Notes under the pieces: generated by a model
What the model saw: only the letters and a program-made list of their open reading frames with translations
Database searches by the model: none
Told to the model about the DNA's origin: nothing
Part shown: positions 9,401 to 19,100 of the stretch, one piece after another
How the letters are laid out: each line of letters opens with the position of its first letter
Position numbering within the stretch: position 1 is the first letter of the stretch
From: Tautonia plasticadhaerens
Lineage (GTDB): Bacteria; Planctomycetota; Planctomycetia; Isosphaerales; Isosphaeraceae
Direction of reading: 5' to 3'
Length of the DNA stretch: 64,000 nucleotides
Assembly (NCBI RefSeq): GCF_007752535.1
Contig: NZ_CP036430.1
Location: forward strand, 1-64,000
Position numbers and translations under genes: made by a program

Positions 9401-12400
9401 GTCCTGCGGGGCGGCCAGCCGACGACCACCGTCGAGCTGACCTTCGCCTCGGCCGAGGTGCCCCGGACGATCCCCGCCAACGGCTCGGTCGAGTCGACGC
9501 TGGTCGTCGACAAGGCGTTCGAGATCACCGACGTCGACCTGCAGCTGAATATCTCCCACGCCAACGTCCCCAACCTGCGGGCCGAGCTGATCGGCCCCGG
9601 CGGCCAGACGATCCTGCTTTTCTCGGGCGTCGGCGCCACCGGGGACCGGACCGACTTCACCAACACGATCCTCGACAGCGAGGCGGGCCAGCCGATCAGC
9701 TCCGGCACCCCGCCGTTCAGCGACCGGTACCGGCCCCAGGAGTCGCTCTCGGCCCTCAACAGCCCGATCGGGATGCCGACCGAGGCCGGCACCTACACGC
9801 TGCGGATCACCAACACCGGCGGCGTGCAGGGCGCGCTCAACAGCTGGCGGCTGATCATGCGGGAGCGGGTCACCGGCACCGGGATCGGCGAGCCGGTCGC
9901 CGACCGCATCCGGGCCGACTTCCGCATCTTCACCATGGACCCGACCAACTCGCTGTCCAGCAGCACCTGGACGCCGGTCGGTCCGTCCTCGATCGAGGAC
10001 GGCGAGGGGTCCGGACGGGTCACCGCGATCGCCGTCGACCCGTCCGACCCCTCGGGCAACACCGTCTACATCGGCGCCGCCTCGGGCGGCGTCTGGAAGA
10101 CCGACGACTTCCTGACGACCGATGCCGGGGGCCCGACCTGGATCCCGCTGACCGACGCGGTCCAGGCCAACGGCCTGAACGTCGGCGGCATCGCCGTCTT
10201 CGGCCGCAACAACGACCCGGACCAGTCGATCGTCATGGTCGCCACCGGGGAGGGGGACACCGGCACCCCCGGGGTTGGCTTCCTCCGGTCGACCGACGGC
10301 GGCGCCTCCTGGGAGCTCCTCGACAGCGCCGACAACCGCCCGGCGTTCGCCGACCGCACCCGGGAATTCGTCGGCACGACGGCCTTCGCCGTCGTCGCCG
10401 ACCCGAGGCCGACGACCACCGGCGAGGCGATCTTCTACGCCGCCCTCAGCGGACCCCAGGGCGGCGTCTGGCGGAGCACCGACTCGGGCGACACCTGGCA
10501 GCAGCTCCGGGCCGGCCAGGCGACCGACCTGCTGCTCGACCCCGGCAGCGGCACCCCGAGCCTCAACAACCCGGCCGGCAACCTCCAGGTCGTCTACGCC
10601 GCCTTCCGCGGCGAGGGGGTCTACCTCAGCCCGAACCAGGGGCAGCAGTTCAACGTGATGCCCGGCGGCATCGGCAAGCCCCGGGTCCGCGACGGCGACG
10701 GGTTCGACCCGCCGGAAATCCCGGTGACCAACGCGGGAGTCAACCCCAACGGGATCGACGGCCGGATCGTCCTGGCCAAGCCCGCCCTGACCGGGGACGC
10801 CCGCCAGGACCTGCTCTACCAGGGCTGGCTCTACGCCGCGGTGGCCAATCCCAACGGCACCCTCAACGGCCTCTACCTCACCAAGGACCAGGGGCAGAAC
10901 TGGACCCAGCTGCAGCTGCCCAACGAGCCGACCCCGGACCCGAGCAACATCCAGTACCCGATCATCCCCTCCAACGACACCAGCCTGGCCAACTACGACC
11001 CGACGTCCAACGCCGAGTTCTCGCTGGCCAACTACGCCCTGGCGCTGACGGTCGACCCGACCAACCCGAACGTCGTCTACCTCGGCGGCACCACCAACGG
11101 GGGCGGCGAGGCGGCCCTGATCCGGGTCGACTCCACCTTCGTGCACGACGCGCACGCCTTCTACCTCAGCAGCGACCTGCCCGGCGGGCCGGTGCTGCGG
11201 AGCGACGTCAACGGCCCGGCGGTGGTCAAGGCCGGCGACCGCGACGACTTCCCCACCGGCAACGACCCCCGATTCCGGGCGGACGAGGCCGGGATCTTCG
11301 GCGCGAAGATCAACCTCTACCGCGACCCGGCCGACCCGTTCGACGCCAGCTCCACGGTCTACGTCAACAACACCGAGTCGTTCGCCAACACCGGGGCCGG
11401 CGTCCGCTGGACCCCCTTCGCCAAGGCGGGCGGCCCCTTCGCCCCCGCCCTCGACCTGGCCATCGGCGAGCAGACCAACCTGCACCAGGCGTTCAGCCTG
11501 ATCGACCCGCTGACCGGCCGGGGCCGGCTGATCCTCGGCGTCGACAAGGGCGTCTACACCGGCGTCGACGCCGGGGACGGCACGCTGCTGACGCGGCTCG
11601 GCCAGGGCAACACGGTCGTGCCGACCGGCTCGCGCAACGGCAACCTCCAGATCTCCCAGATCTACTTCGGGGCGGTCCAGCCGAGCGCCGCCGCCGCCGA
11701 CGTCGCTGGGGCGCTCTTCTACGCCCAGACTGACGGCAACGGCTCCCCCAGGTCCTCCTCCGACGTCCTCCAGACCGGCCAGCTCGGGTGGGGCAGCCCC
11801 CGGCTGGCGACCGAGACCGGCAGCCTCGGCGGCGCCGGCGTGGCGACCGACCCGACCGGATCGGGCGCCTCCTACCAGTACAACTGGCGGAACACCGGCG
11901 ACGCCCCGAAGACCCCCTTCCTCGCCGGAGAGGACTTCCGGACCGACTTCTTCCTGGTCGACGTCACCCCCGGCAACGGCAACCCGCACGACGTGGTCGG
12001 CCGCATCGACGGCCTGGCTCCGCTGGCGCAGTGGCCGGGCATCGGCGGGGCGAACTTCGCCGTCAACCCGATCAACGCCGACCAGATCGTCATGAGCGCC
12101 CCGGGCAGCGGCCGGGTCTTCCGGACGCTCGACCGCGGCCTGAGCTGGCTGGAGGTCGGCGTGCCGGCGGCCCTAGGCAGCTCCTACTTCCCGGCCCTGG
12201 CCTTCGGCGCCCCCGAGCCGGGCGCCCAGCCCGGCAACGTCGGCGACTACATCGTCGGCGGCAACAACGCCGGGGGGATCTACATCACCCTCACCGGCGG
12301 CGGCGCCGCCGGCAACCAGTGGACCCAGATCAACAACGGCGCCCTGGCCGGCAATACCTCACCGGTCCGGGCGATCGCCACCAACCCGATCCGGGGGACC

Positions 12401-15400
12401 TTCGAGGCCTACGCCCTGACCGACGGGGGCCTCTACCACATCGCCGACACCCGGCCCTCCTCGGGCGCCACCTGGACGGACATCACCGCCAACCTCTTCT
12501 CGATTACCCACCAGATCTTCGGCGACGAGGACGCCACCGCCCCGCTGCTGGCCGCCAACGGGCTGCGGTCGCTGGCCGTCGACTGGCGATACGCCATCCC
12601 CGACGACTTCGACAATCCGCCCGCCAACCCGACCAACCCGGCGGCCACCCACCCCGTCCTCTACGTCGCCGGGGTCGGCGGCGTCTTCGCCTCGTACGAC
12701 GACGGGGCCGACCCGGAGAACTCCTGGCAGCGCTTCCCCTCGGCCTTCCCCAACAGCATCGCCACGACCCCCCAGCCCCCCGGCGAGGGCGGCGGCCTGC
12801 CCGTGGTCGAGGTCAGCGACCTCGACCTTTCGCTCGGCAACATCAACCGGGCCACCGGCCTGCCCCTCAACCAGGCCGGCGACCCGAACCTGCTGATGGC
12901 CTCGACCTTCGGCCGGGGGGCCTTCGCCATCCGGCTGGCCCCGGTGGTCTTCCCGGACTCGCTCCGGCTGGTCGTCGACGGCGAGTCGCTGCCGGCCAAC
13001 CCGAGCCAGCCGCCGGAGATCCAGCCGACCGAAGTGGTCCTCGAGGGCTTCAGCCAGCAGTCGGCCGCCGGCAACTCGGTGGGGATCCAGGCCTTCCTGC
13101 TCGACGAAGACGACCAGGTCATCGGCGAGCTGCCGATCGTCGGCGGGACCGCGACGACCGACTCGGCCGGCCGGTTCTCGATCCGGATCGAGCCGGATTC
13201 CCTGGGAGCCGACGGGCTGAAGCGGATCGGCATCCAGGCGATCGACCAGGCGGGCGTCGAGGGCAACATCGCCCTGTACGAGGTGGTCATCGACTCGGTG
13301 CCGCCGGACGCCCCCACCCTGCTCGACCTGCAGGCGGGCAGCGACAGCGGCTTCTCCGACGCCGACGACTACACCAACGCCCTGGTCCCCCCCGGCCTCG
13401 CCGCGCCGACCTTCGACGTCGTCGGGGTCGAGCAGGGCGTGACGATCCAGCTCCTGCGCAACAACGTCGTCGTCGCCACCCTGGCCGAGGCCCCCGGCGG
13501 GGTCGTGGCCATCACCGACGACGACGGCGGTGCCGGGGTCCCCGACGGGACCTACACCTATGTCACACGCCTGGTCGACCGGGCGGGCAACGTCAGCGAG
13601 GACAGCCCGGAGCTGGTCGTGACCATCGACACGGCGGCCCCCCAGGCGCCCACCACCCCCGTGCTCGTCCCGGCCGACGACAGCGGCGTCCCCGACGACG
13701 GCGTGACCAACGTCCGACAGCCGAGGCTCACCGGCACGTTGACGCTCGGCGCCAACGAGGGGACCCCGGAGAACCTGCCGCTGGTCCAGCTGAGCGTCGC
13801 CGGGATCGGGGTCGTCGGCGAGGCCCGCGTCGACGCCGACGGCACCTACGACATCCAGGTCACCACCCCGCTGGCCGACGGCGTCTACGTCGTCCAGGCC
13901 CGCGCCCTGGATCGGGCCGGCAATGCCAGCGGCGTGCTGCCGGGCCTGGTGCTCCGGATCGACACGAGCCTGCCGCCCGGCGTGACGGTCGGCCTCTCGC
14001 CGACCGACGACACGGGCCAGGTGGGGGACAACATCACCTCGGTCCGGCGGCCCAGGCTCGTCGGCTCCACCGGGGCCGGCCTGCGGGTCGAGCTGATCGA
14101 CGTCGGCGGCACGATCCCCAACAGCTCGCCCGGCGCCGTCGTCGGCGACCCGGTGACCTCCCAGGCCAACGGCGCCTTCACCCTCCAGTTCCCCTTCAAC
14201 CTGCCCGACGGCACCTACACGGTGCTCGCACGCGTCACCAACGCGGCCGGCAATATCCTCGACAGCACCCCGCTGGTGCTGACGATCCTCACCGAGGTGG
14301 AGCCCGGCGCCCCGACCCTCCGCCTGGCCCCCGAGTCGGACACCGGCCTCGCGGGGGACGGCCGGACCACCGAACGCCGGCCCTTCCTGATCGGCGAGTC
14401 GACGCCGGACACGAGGGTCGAGATCGTCGGCCCCGACGGCTCGGTCCTGGCCTCGGGCACGACCGATTCCCAGGGATCCTACCGCCTGAGGCTGGCCAGC
14501 AACCTGGCCAACGGCACGATCGTGCTCCGGGCCCGGACCGTGAGCGTCTCGGGCGTCCCCGGGCCGCTCGGCGCCCCGCTGACGCTGACGATCGAGACCA
14601 TCACCGGCGACCGCGACCGCGACGGCCGGGCCGACCTGATCCTCTACCGCCCCGGCTCCGCCGACGGCGAGTCCCAGTTCTTCATCGGCGGATCCACCGG
14701 GGCCGGGCAGGTCCTCGGCAGCGACGACTTCCGGTCCTCCTTGCCGGGCTCCCCCCTGGCCGATGCGCAACTCCGCCCCGGCGACATCCCCATCTCCGGG
14801 GACTTCGACGGCGACGGCATCACCGACCTCGGCGTCTTCCGCCCCAGCAGCGACCGGATGCCCGGCGCCTCGGAGTGGATCATCCTCCGCTCCCAGGCCG
14901 GCCCCCAGTCGGTCCTCTTCGGCGGCTCGGGCCTCGACGTGCCGGCCGTCGGCGACTTCGACGGGGACGGCCGGGACGACATCGCCGTCTTCCGGCCGGT
15001 CAGCGACCTGCTGCCCGGGGCGGCCGAGTGGTTCATCCTCCCCTCCAACAGCGGCCAGGCCTTCCGCGTCGCCTTCGGCGCCGCCGGCGGCCTCGACCTG
15101 CCCGCCGTGGCCGACTACGACGGGGACGGCCGGGCCGACATCGCCGCCTTCCGCCCCAGCAGCGACCTGGTCCCCGGGGCGGCCCAGTGGTTCGTCCTCC
15201 CCTCGGGCCCCAACGACCTGAGCTTCTCGCAGAAGCTCGACGCCTATCCGGTCCTCTTCGGCGAGGCGGGCGTCGATCAGCCGGTGCCCCAGGACTACGA
15301 CGGCGACGGCCACGCCGACATCGCCACCTACCGTCCCACCACTTCCGAGTGGTTCATCCTCCGCTCCGGCCTGCCGTTCGAGCAGGCCGGTCTGCGGGTC

Positions 15401-15874
15401 GAGTTCGGTGCCCCCGGCGACATCCCGGCCCCGGCCGACTACGACGGCGACGCCGTCGCCGACCTGGCCGCCTTCCGGCCCTCCTCGGGCCGGTGGACGG
15501 TCCGGCAGACGACCGACGGGCAGGATGTGGCCACCGATTTCGGCACCGCCGGGGACGTGCCCGTGCTCGCCCCGCTCGCCTACCGCGATCCGAGGTCCGA
15601 CTCGATCGCCTCGACCGGATCCCGGTCCGTCGGCCAGGCCCGGCAGGTCGCCTCGCCGGCACCGACGACGCCGAAGGCATCGACGACCTCGCTCGACCTC
15701 GGCCGCCAGGCAGCCCGCCTCTCCTCCGGCTCGGCCAGCTCCCGCGTGCGGCCTTCCCAGGATCAGGCCCGGCCCGGCGGCGGTGCCCGGGCCAGTTCGA
15801 ACCTCGGATCGGACGTCCGATCGCTGCTGATCAGCTGGCTCGCCCGACGCCGGGACGGTCAGCCCCGGGGCTGA
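6461..15874 (+). CDS. Giant secreted multi-domain protein (BNR propellers, P-domains, Ig-like repeats, FG-GAP tail)
   Basis: A 3137-residue exported protein. The start follows AGAGGA by eight bases. Residues about 20-47 are Arg-rich and end in 'LEWLEPRALLA', the export-type motif common in giant planctomycete proteins. Domains by eye: BNR/sialidase-like motifs from residue 110 ('TNGGASWSS', 'SDGGQSFSG'); a P-domain-like module at about 315-465 and another at about 985-1135; SbsA-like Ig modules between them; a second BNR-type beta-propeller region at about 1180-2160 ('VYIGAASGGVWKT'); four or so Ig-like modules at about 2280-2710 that share 'PADDSG'-type starts; and six FG-GAP/VCBS-like repeats at about 2714-3045 ('DFDGDGITDLGVFRP'). 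No catalytic residues were identified, so adhesion or surface-matrix function is a guess. Confidence 0.85.
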   Translation: MRPGSYSDSSPSDRPRGCRERSSSSQVRRARSRRAVLEWLEPRALLATVPTPVVFDPVNISSSDFSVDDNSDESSPSIAVDPNNPLRVAAVWTRWDTDPDPDFIGVEGAYSTNGGASWSSFNVSGGRLTDPASSADDPQSFDRETDASAAFDADGNLYVLSSQRTGDAGAGVLLLNKFSFTGASPVRTIDNQTVHGWAQDPVLLPTLAVDTTGGPFDGTVYVAWVSNDDTPPDTDNWNPNAIRAVASSDGGQSFSGVTTVNDGGNFGDQRNTVPRLAIGADGRPSLVWDDFGSGANAGIPFDIIEFDRLTAARVLTAELGGGPILDNATTEFTVTVPAGLTIADLDVRLVAVHDSLAELTIQLQRGATVVTLANADTLGGATMGFGTGGRQYGAVFDNQSPRSIVDAAEPYIGRFRPEGNLGAFTGDAGGDWTLRIIDTAATADAGPQNLLDAQITFTEGLRAGPDRNVNTNSGLRAAAIVRGTLDGGGTISSPAMPRGIGPAPTIAADTTADGPNRGRIYVTYVDRDAADDDDNPDDNTDIFLAYTDDGGLSWVRTGEDGDIAGRVNDDLADRDGFSGADLDLAEGFFGATSRGRPQFMPQVAVDQQTGTVAVSFYDARHDASRGRVATYLAVSVDGGETFAPQTFVNQKELVFDVATGTNRVVGPIPDNAAQGNTVGTFSFGHRQGLAALGGNIFTAWSGNLNGGPDGTIFLDIRAARAITAAGPRVVDGTAGVVPTTDPSGTPEAREFVVTFDRPIDPGTFSTDDASIRFLSPDGATSQSISATNVVQLSETEFRVEFPPQTRPGTYSYAVGPDIRDLLGNPMDQDADATPGESQQDRFGSPEPIVGGSPLTGPFVRDTLPLIVPGPRVVATRAVLGDGTTVPTTDPALNSTVVGLEVVFDRDMEGNTFSAEDVLRVVGPAGEVDRSSIVIQQLDARTFRVLFDGQQLSGTYQVVLSSNIQSVGGYLVDSNQNAGVDVLRGGQPTTTVELTFASAEVPRTIPANGSVESTLVVDKAFEITDVDLQLNISHANVPNLRAELIGPGGQTILLFSGVGATGDRTDFTNTILDSEAGQPISSGTPPFSDRYRPQESLSALNSPIGMPTEAGTYTLRITNTGGVQGALNSWRLIMRERVTGTGIGEPVADRIRADFRIFTMDPTNSLSSSTWTPVGPSSIEDGEGSGRVTAIAVDPSDPSGNTVYIGAASGGVWKTDDFLTTDAGGPTWIPLTDAVQANGLNVGGIAVFGRNNDPDQSIVMVATGEGDTGTPGVGFLRSTDGGASWELLDSADNRPAFADRTREFVGTTAFAVVADPRPTTTGEAIFYAALSGPQGGVWRSTDSGDTWQQLRAGQATDLLLDPGSGTPSLNNPAGNLQVVYAAFRGEGVYLSPNQGQQFNVMPGGIGKPRVRDGDGFDPPEIPVTNAGVNPNGIDGRIVLAKPALTGDARQDLLYQGWLYAAVANPNGTLNGLYLTKDQGQNWTQLQLPNEPTPDPSNIQYPIIPSNDTSLANYDPTSNAEFSLANYALALTVDPTNPNVVYLGGTTNGGGEAALIRVDSTFVHDAHAFYLSSDLPGGPVLRSDVNGPAVVKAGDRDDFPTGNDPRFRADEAGIFGAKINLYRDPADPFDASSTVYVNNTESFANTGAGVRWTPFAKAGGPFAPALDLAIGEQTNLHQAFSLIDPLTGRGRLILGVDKGVYTGVDAGDGTLLTRLGQGNTVVPTGSRNGNLQISQIYFGAVQPSAAAADVAGALFYAQTDGNGSPRSSSDVLQTGQLGWGSPRLATETGSLGGAGVATDPTGSGASYQYNWRNTGDAPKTPFLAGEDFRTDFFLVDVTPGNGNPHDVVGRIDGLAPLAQWPGIGGANFAVNPINADQIVMSAPGSGRVFRTLDRGLSWLEVGVPAALGSSYFPALAFGAPEPGAQPGNVGDYIVGGNNAGGIYITLTGGGAAGNQWTQINNGALAGNTSPVRAIATNPIRGTFEAYALTDGGLYHIADTRPSSGATWTDITANLFSITHQIFGDEDATAPLLAANGLRSLAVDWRYAIPDDFDNPPANPTNPAATHPVLYVAGVGGVFASYDDGADPENSWQRFPSAFPNSIATTPQPPGEGGGLPVVEVSDLDLSLGNINRATGLPLNQAGDPNLLMASTFGRGAFAIRLAPVVFPDSLRLVVDGESLPANPSQPPEIQPTEVVLEGFSQQSAAGNSVGIQAFLLDEDDQVIGELPIVGGTATTDSAGRFSIRIEPDSLGADGLKRIGIQAIDQAGVEGNIALYEVVIDSVPPDAPTLLDLQAGSDSGFSDADDYTNALVPPGLAAPTFDVVGVEQGVTIQLLRNNVVVATLAEAPGGVVAITDDDGGAGVPDGTYTYVTRLVDRAGNVSEDSPELVVTIDTAAPQAPTTPVLVPADDSGVPDDGVTNVRQPRLTGTLTLGANEGTPENLPLVQLSVAGIGVVGEARVDADGTYDIQVTTPLADGVYVVQARALDRAGNASGVLPGLVLRIDTSLPPGVTVGLSPTDDTGQVGDNITSVRRPRLVGSTGAGLRVELIDVGGTIPNSSPGAVVGDPVTSQANGAFTLQFPFNLPDGTYTVLARVTNAAGNILDSTPLVLTILTEVEPGAPTLRLAPESDTGLAGDGRTTERRPFLIGESTPDTRVEIVGPDGSVLASGTTDSQGSYRLRLASNLANGTIVLRARTVSVSGVPGPLGAPLTLTIETITGDRDRDGRADLILYRPGSADGESQFFIGGSTGAGQVLGSDDFRSSLPGSPLADAQLRPGDIPISGDFDGDGITDLGVFRPSSDRMPGASEWIILRSQAGPQSVLFGGSGLDVPAVGDFDGDGRDDIAVFRPVSDLLPGAAEWFILPSNSGQAFRVAFGAAGGLDLPAVADYDGDGRADIAAFRPSSDLVPGAAQWFVLPSGPNDLSFSQKLDAYPVLFGEAGVDQPVPQDYDGDGHADIATYRPTTSEWFILRSGLPFEQAGLRVEFGAPGDIPAPADYDGDAVADLAAFRPSSGRWTVRQTTDGQDVATDFGTAGDVPVLAPLAYRDPRSDSIASTGSRSVGQARQVASPAPTTPKASTTSLDLGRQAARLSSGSASSRVRPSQDQARPGGGARASSNLGSDVRSLLISWLARRRDGQPRG

Positions 15875-15913
15875 TCCGGCCCTCCCGGGCCTGATCGCCC
15901 CCGACATCACCCC

Positions 15914-15948
15914 GAGGCCCCCGGCCGCCCCTCGCCGCCGGGGGCCTC
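15914..15948. terminator. Hairpin between convergent genes, probable bidirectional terminator
   Basis: GAGGCCCCCGGC (15914-15925) and GCCGGGGGCCTC (15937-15948) form a perfect 12-bp stem with an 11-base loop. It sits between the ends of two convergent genes. There is no clear T-run on either side. Confidence 0.6.
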
Positions 15949-16123
15949 TCCGCGCGCCGAGGCAGGGCAGGGGGGGCGTCGCCGAGTCCCCGGGGACGGC
16001 GGGCGGTGGCGCCTCACCGGCGGGCCGGGACTTGACGACTCGTCTCGGTTTTCCCGGATCGGCTTCCCTCGCTCGACGCCGATCGGGGGGCGTGGCCCCT
16101 CCGGCAAGATCCCGGATCGCAGG

Positions 16124-19100
16124 TCAGGCGTCCTCGTCGGGCCCGGAGTCCCCGGGGTCGAGCCACGCCCACCTCGGGGAGATGAGGCGGGTACGCCGGC
16201 CGAGGCCCTCGAAGGTCAGCTTCAAGGCCTGGTCCCGGGACCTCAGCAGGAAGGCCTCCCCGGTCTCGGGGCGGGAGACGGCCAGGTCGGTGATGCCGTC
16301 GCCGTCGTAGTCGCCGGGGGCGGCCCGGTCGCCGGGGGCGCCGAAGGGGCGGTTGATGACGCCGCCGGAGGAGAGGGAGGCGAACCAGTGGGCGGCGCCC
16401 GGGACGGAGTCGCTCTCGGGGCGGAAGACGGCCAGGTCGGTGGTGCCGTCGCCGTCGTAGTCGCCGGGGGCGGCCCGGTCGCCGGGGGCGCCGAAGGGGC
16501 GGTTGATGACGCCGCCGGAGGAGAGGGAGGCGAACCAGTGGGCGGCGCCCGGGACGGAGTCGCTCTCGGGGCGGAAGACGGCCAGGTCGGTGGTGCCGTC
16601 GCCGTCGTAGTCGCCGGGGGCGGCCCGGTCGCCGGGGGCGCCGAAGGGGCGGTTGATGACGCCGCCGGAGGAGAGGGAGGCGAACCAGTGGGCGGCGCCC
16701 GGGACGGAGTCGCTCTCGGGGCGGAAGACGGCCAGGTCGGTGGTGCCGTCGCCGTCGTAGTCGCCGGGGGCGGCCCGGTCGCCGGGGGCGCCGAAGGGGC
16801 GGTTGATGACGCCGCCGGAGGAGAGGGAGGCGAACCAGTGGGCGGCGCCCGGGACGGAGTCGCTCTCGGGGCGGAAGACGGCCAGGTCGGTGGTGCCGTC
16901 GCCGTCGTAGTCGCCGGGGGCGGCCCGGTCGCCGGGGGCGCCGAAGGGGCGACGCTCGACCCGCCCGTCGGCGAAGGTGATCGCCCAGGTCGCCGAGTCC
17001 GGGTCGTAGGCCAGCAGGTCGGCCCTCCGGTCGCCGTCGAAATCGTAGAATTCCCGGATGGGCTCGGGCCCGGGAGGCTCGGGCTCGGGTTCGGGCTCGG
17101 GCTCGGGCTCGGGATCTGAATCAGGCGGATTGGAGGCGGGCGCCGGGATGAGCTGGCTGCTCGGCACGACCGAGGCCGGGGTCGAGGGGCTACTCCAGAG
17201 GAGTTCGACCCGAGCGTCCCCGGAGGACTGGCGGTATTCGAGGCGGAGTCCGACCTCCTCCCCCGCCGAGAGGTCGATCGGCGCGGATTCGAGCAGCGAC
17301 GGCCCCTCCGACTCCCAGGCGTCGATGACCAACTCGTCGCCGATCCAGAGCCGGACCCCCCCGTCGGCGACGACCCGGAATGTGTACGGCTCGGCGAACT
17401 GCGGCAGCAACGTGCCTTCCCATCGGGCGCTGAACCGGCCGGGATCGATGACCGGGGGAGGGGCCGAGGGGCCCCAGTCGAAGGCGACGACGGGGTCGAC
17501 CCTCACGTCGGTGAGCGAGGACAGATCTTCGCTTTCGAAGATCGAGGCGAGGAGGCCCGTCCCCTCGCCGACGAAGCCGCCGTCGACCCGGTAGACGGCC
17601 GTGAAGGTCGAGTCGGCGTCGGGGGTCGAGATCTCCCGACTCGCCGGCCCGCCGTCGGCCCAGGTGTCGAAGATCCAGGTCAGGTCGTCCCGCTGCTGGG
17701 ACGGGGGGGCCCCGAGGTCTCGTCGGATGCCGACGACCCCGGTGAAGGTCTCCGGCGAGGGGACGGGACGATCGTCGAGGGTCATCCCCAGCCCCTCGGG
17801 GCTGGTCCTCATGGTCACGTCGACGGTGTCGGGGAGCAGGTCGCGGCTCGCCTCGGTCGCCAGGCCGTTGGAGTCGACGACCCGGACGTGGATGCGGAAC
17901 CAGACGTCGGGCGACGTCTCGCCGGAGGTCGGGATCGCCACCGATCCGGAGGTGATCCCCGAGGTCGTCGAGAGGAACGGGTGCGTGTGCTCGTCGTGGT
18001 GGAACTCGATCCACCAGGAGAAGGCCTCGGCCGGCAGCGGGTCGCCCTGGCCGTCGACGGCGACGGCCTCGAAGTCGAGCGACGCCCCGGCCCGGTAGCG
18101 GTCCTCGAGCCTGGGGGAGAGGAACGCGACCGTCGGCGCGGCGAAGGGGAGGACGGTGAGGGCCGCCTCCTCGCTGACGACCTGGCCGAAGTCGTTGGAG
18201 ACGACCACCCGGAAGCGGGCACCGTCGTCCTCCGGGGACAGGCCGGCGAGGGAGAGGGTCGGCGAGGTCTCCCCGGGCAGGTCGGCCCCGTCCCGCTGCC
18301 ACTGGTACTGATAGGGGGGGGCGCCGGTGGCCGAGACCGAGAACGTGGCCGAGCCGCCGAGCGGTGCCACCTGGGGCCTCGGCTGCCGGAAGATGGCCGG
18401 CTCTTCCGTGCCGAGGTACTCGACCTGGATGATCGCCCCCGAATTCGGCTCGACCCCCAGGGAGGTGCCCTCCCCGTAGCTCAGGTAGTAGAACGACCCG
18501 TCCTCGCCGATCTGGAGGTCGACGATCGGGCCCCCGAAGTCGGTGGCGAAGAAGGTCGATTCGCCGGTGTCGAGGTCGACCCGGCGGATGCCGTTGCAGT
18601 AGTCGGCGACGTAGAAGGCGCCGGCGTACTCGCCGGGGAATGCCCCGGAGTCGGCCGGCGAGGCGGCGCCGGCGACGACGGCGCAGCCCCACATCGGCCC
18701 GGTATGGGGGTAGGCGTGGACCGGGGAGCTGAAGCGGAGATCCTCGGTCGGGCCCTCGGTCAGCGGCCAGCCGAAGTTGGCCCCCGGGGAGCCGAGGTTG
18801 ACCTCCTCCCAGGTGGACTCCCCCACGTCGAAGATCAGCAGGCCGCCGGCGGCGGGGTCGTTCCGGAGCTTGAACGGGTTGCGTAGCCCGGAGGCCCAGA
18901 TGGCCCGGGAGGGGCCCTCCAGCTCGTCGTAGAAGGGATTGTCCTCGGGGATCGAGCCGTCGGGGTTCAGCCGGAGGACTTTCCCGAAGAGGCTGTCGGT
19001 CTGCTGGGCCAGCCCGGGCTGCCGGTCGTCGCCCACGCCGACGTAGAGCTTCCCGTCATCCCCCCAGGCCAGTCCGCCGCCGTTGTGGACGAAGGCGTCG

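Noticed and set aside
6530-15910. Very long antisense open frames opposite the giant gene (for example 6530-11989 and 12359-15910)
   Set aside because: They are Gly/Val/Arg/Asp-rich mirror products of a high-GC coding strand, with no conserved motif or ribosome-binding site.
16294-16951. Regular repeat pattern considered as a CRISPR-like array
   Set aside because: Units are 150 bp, directly adjacent without variable spacers, and in frame within a protein gene.
16388-17119. Repetitive plus-strand frame of 243 residues
   Set aside because: It is the antisense of the 150-bp FG-GAP repeats; the repeat pattern follows the minus-strand protein.
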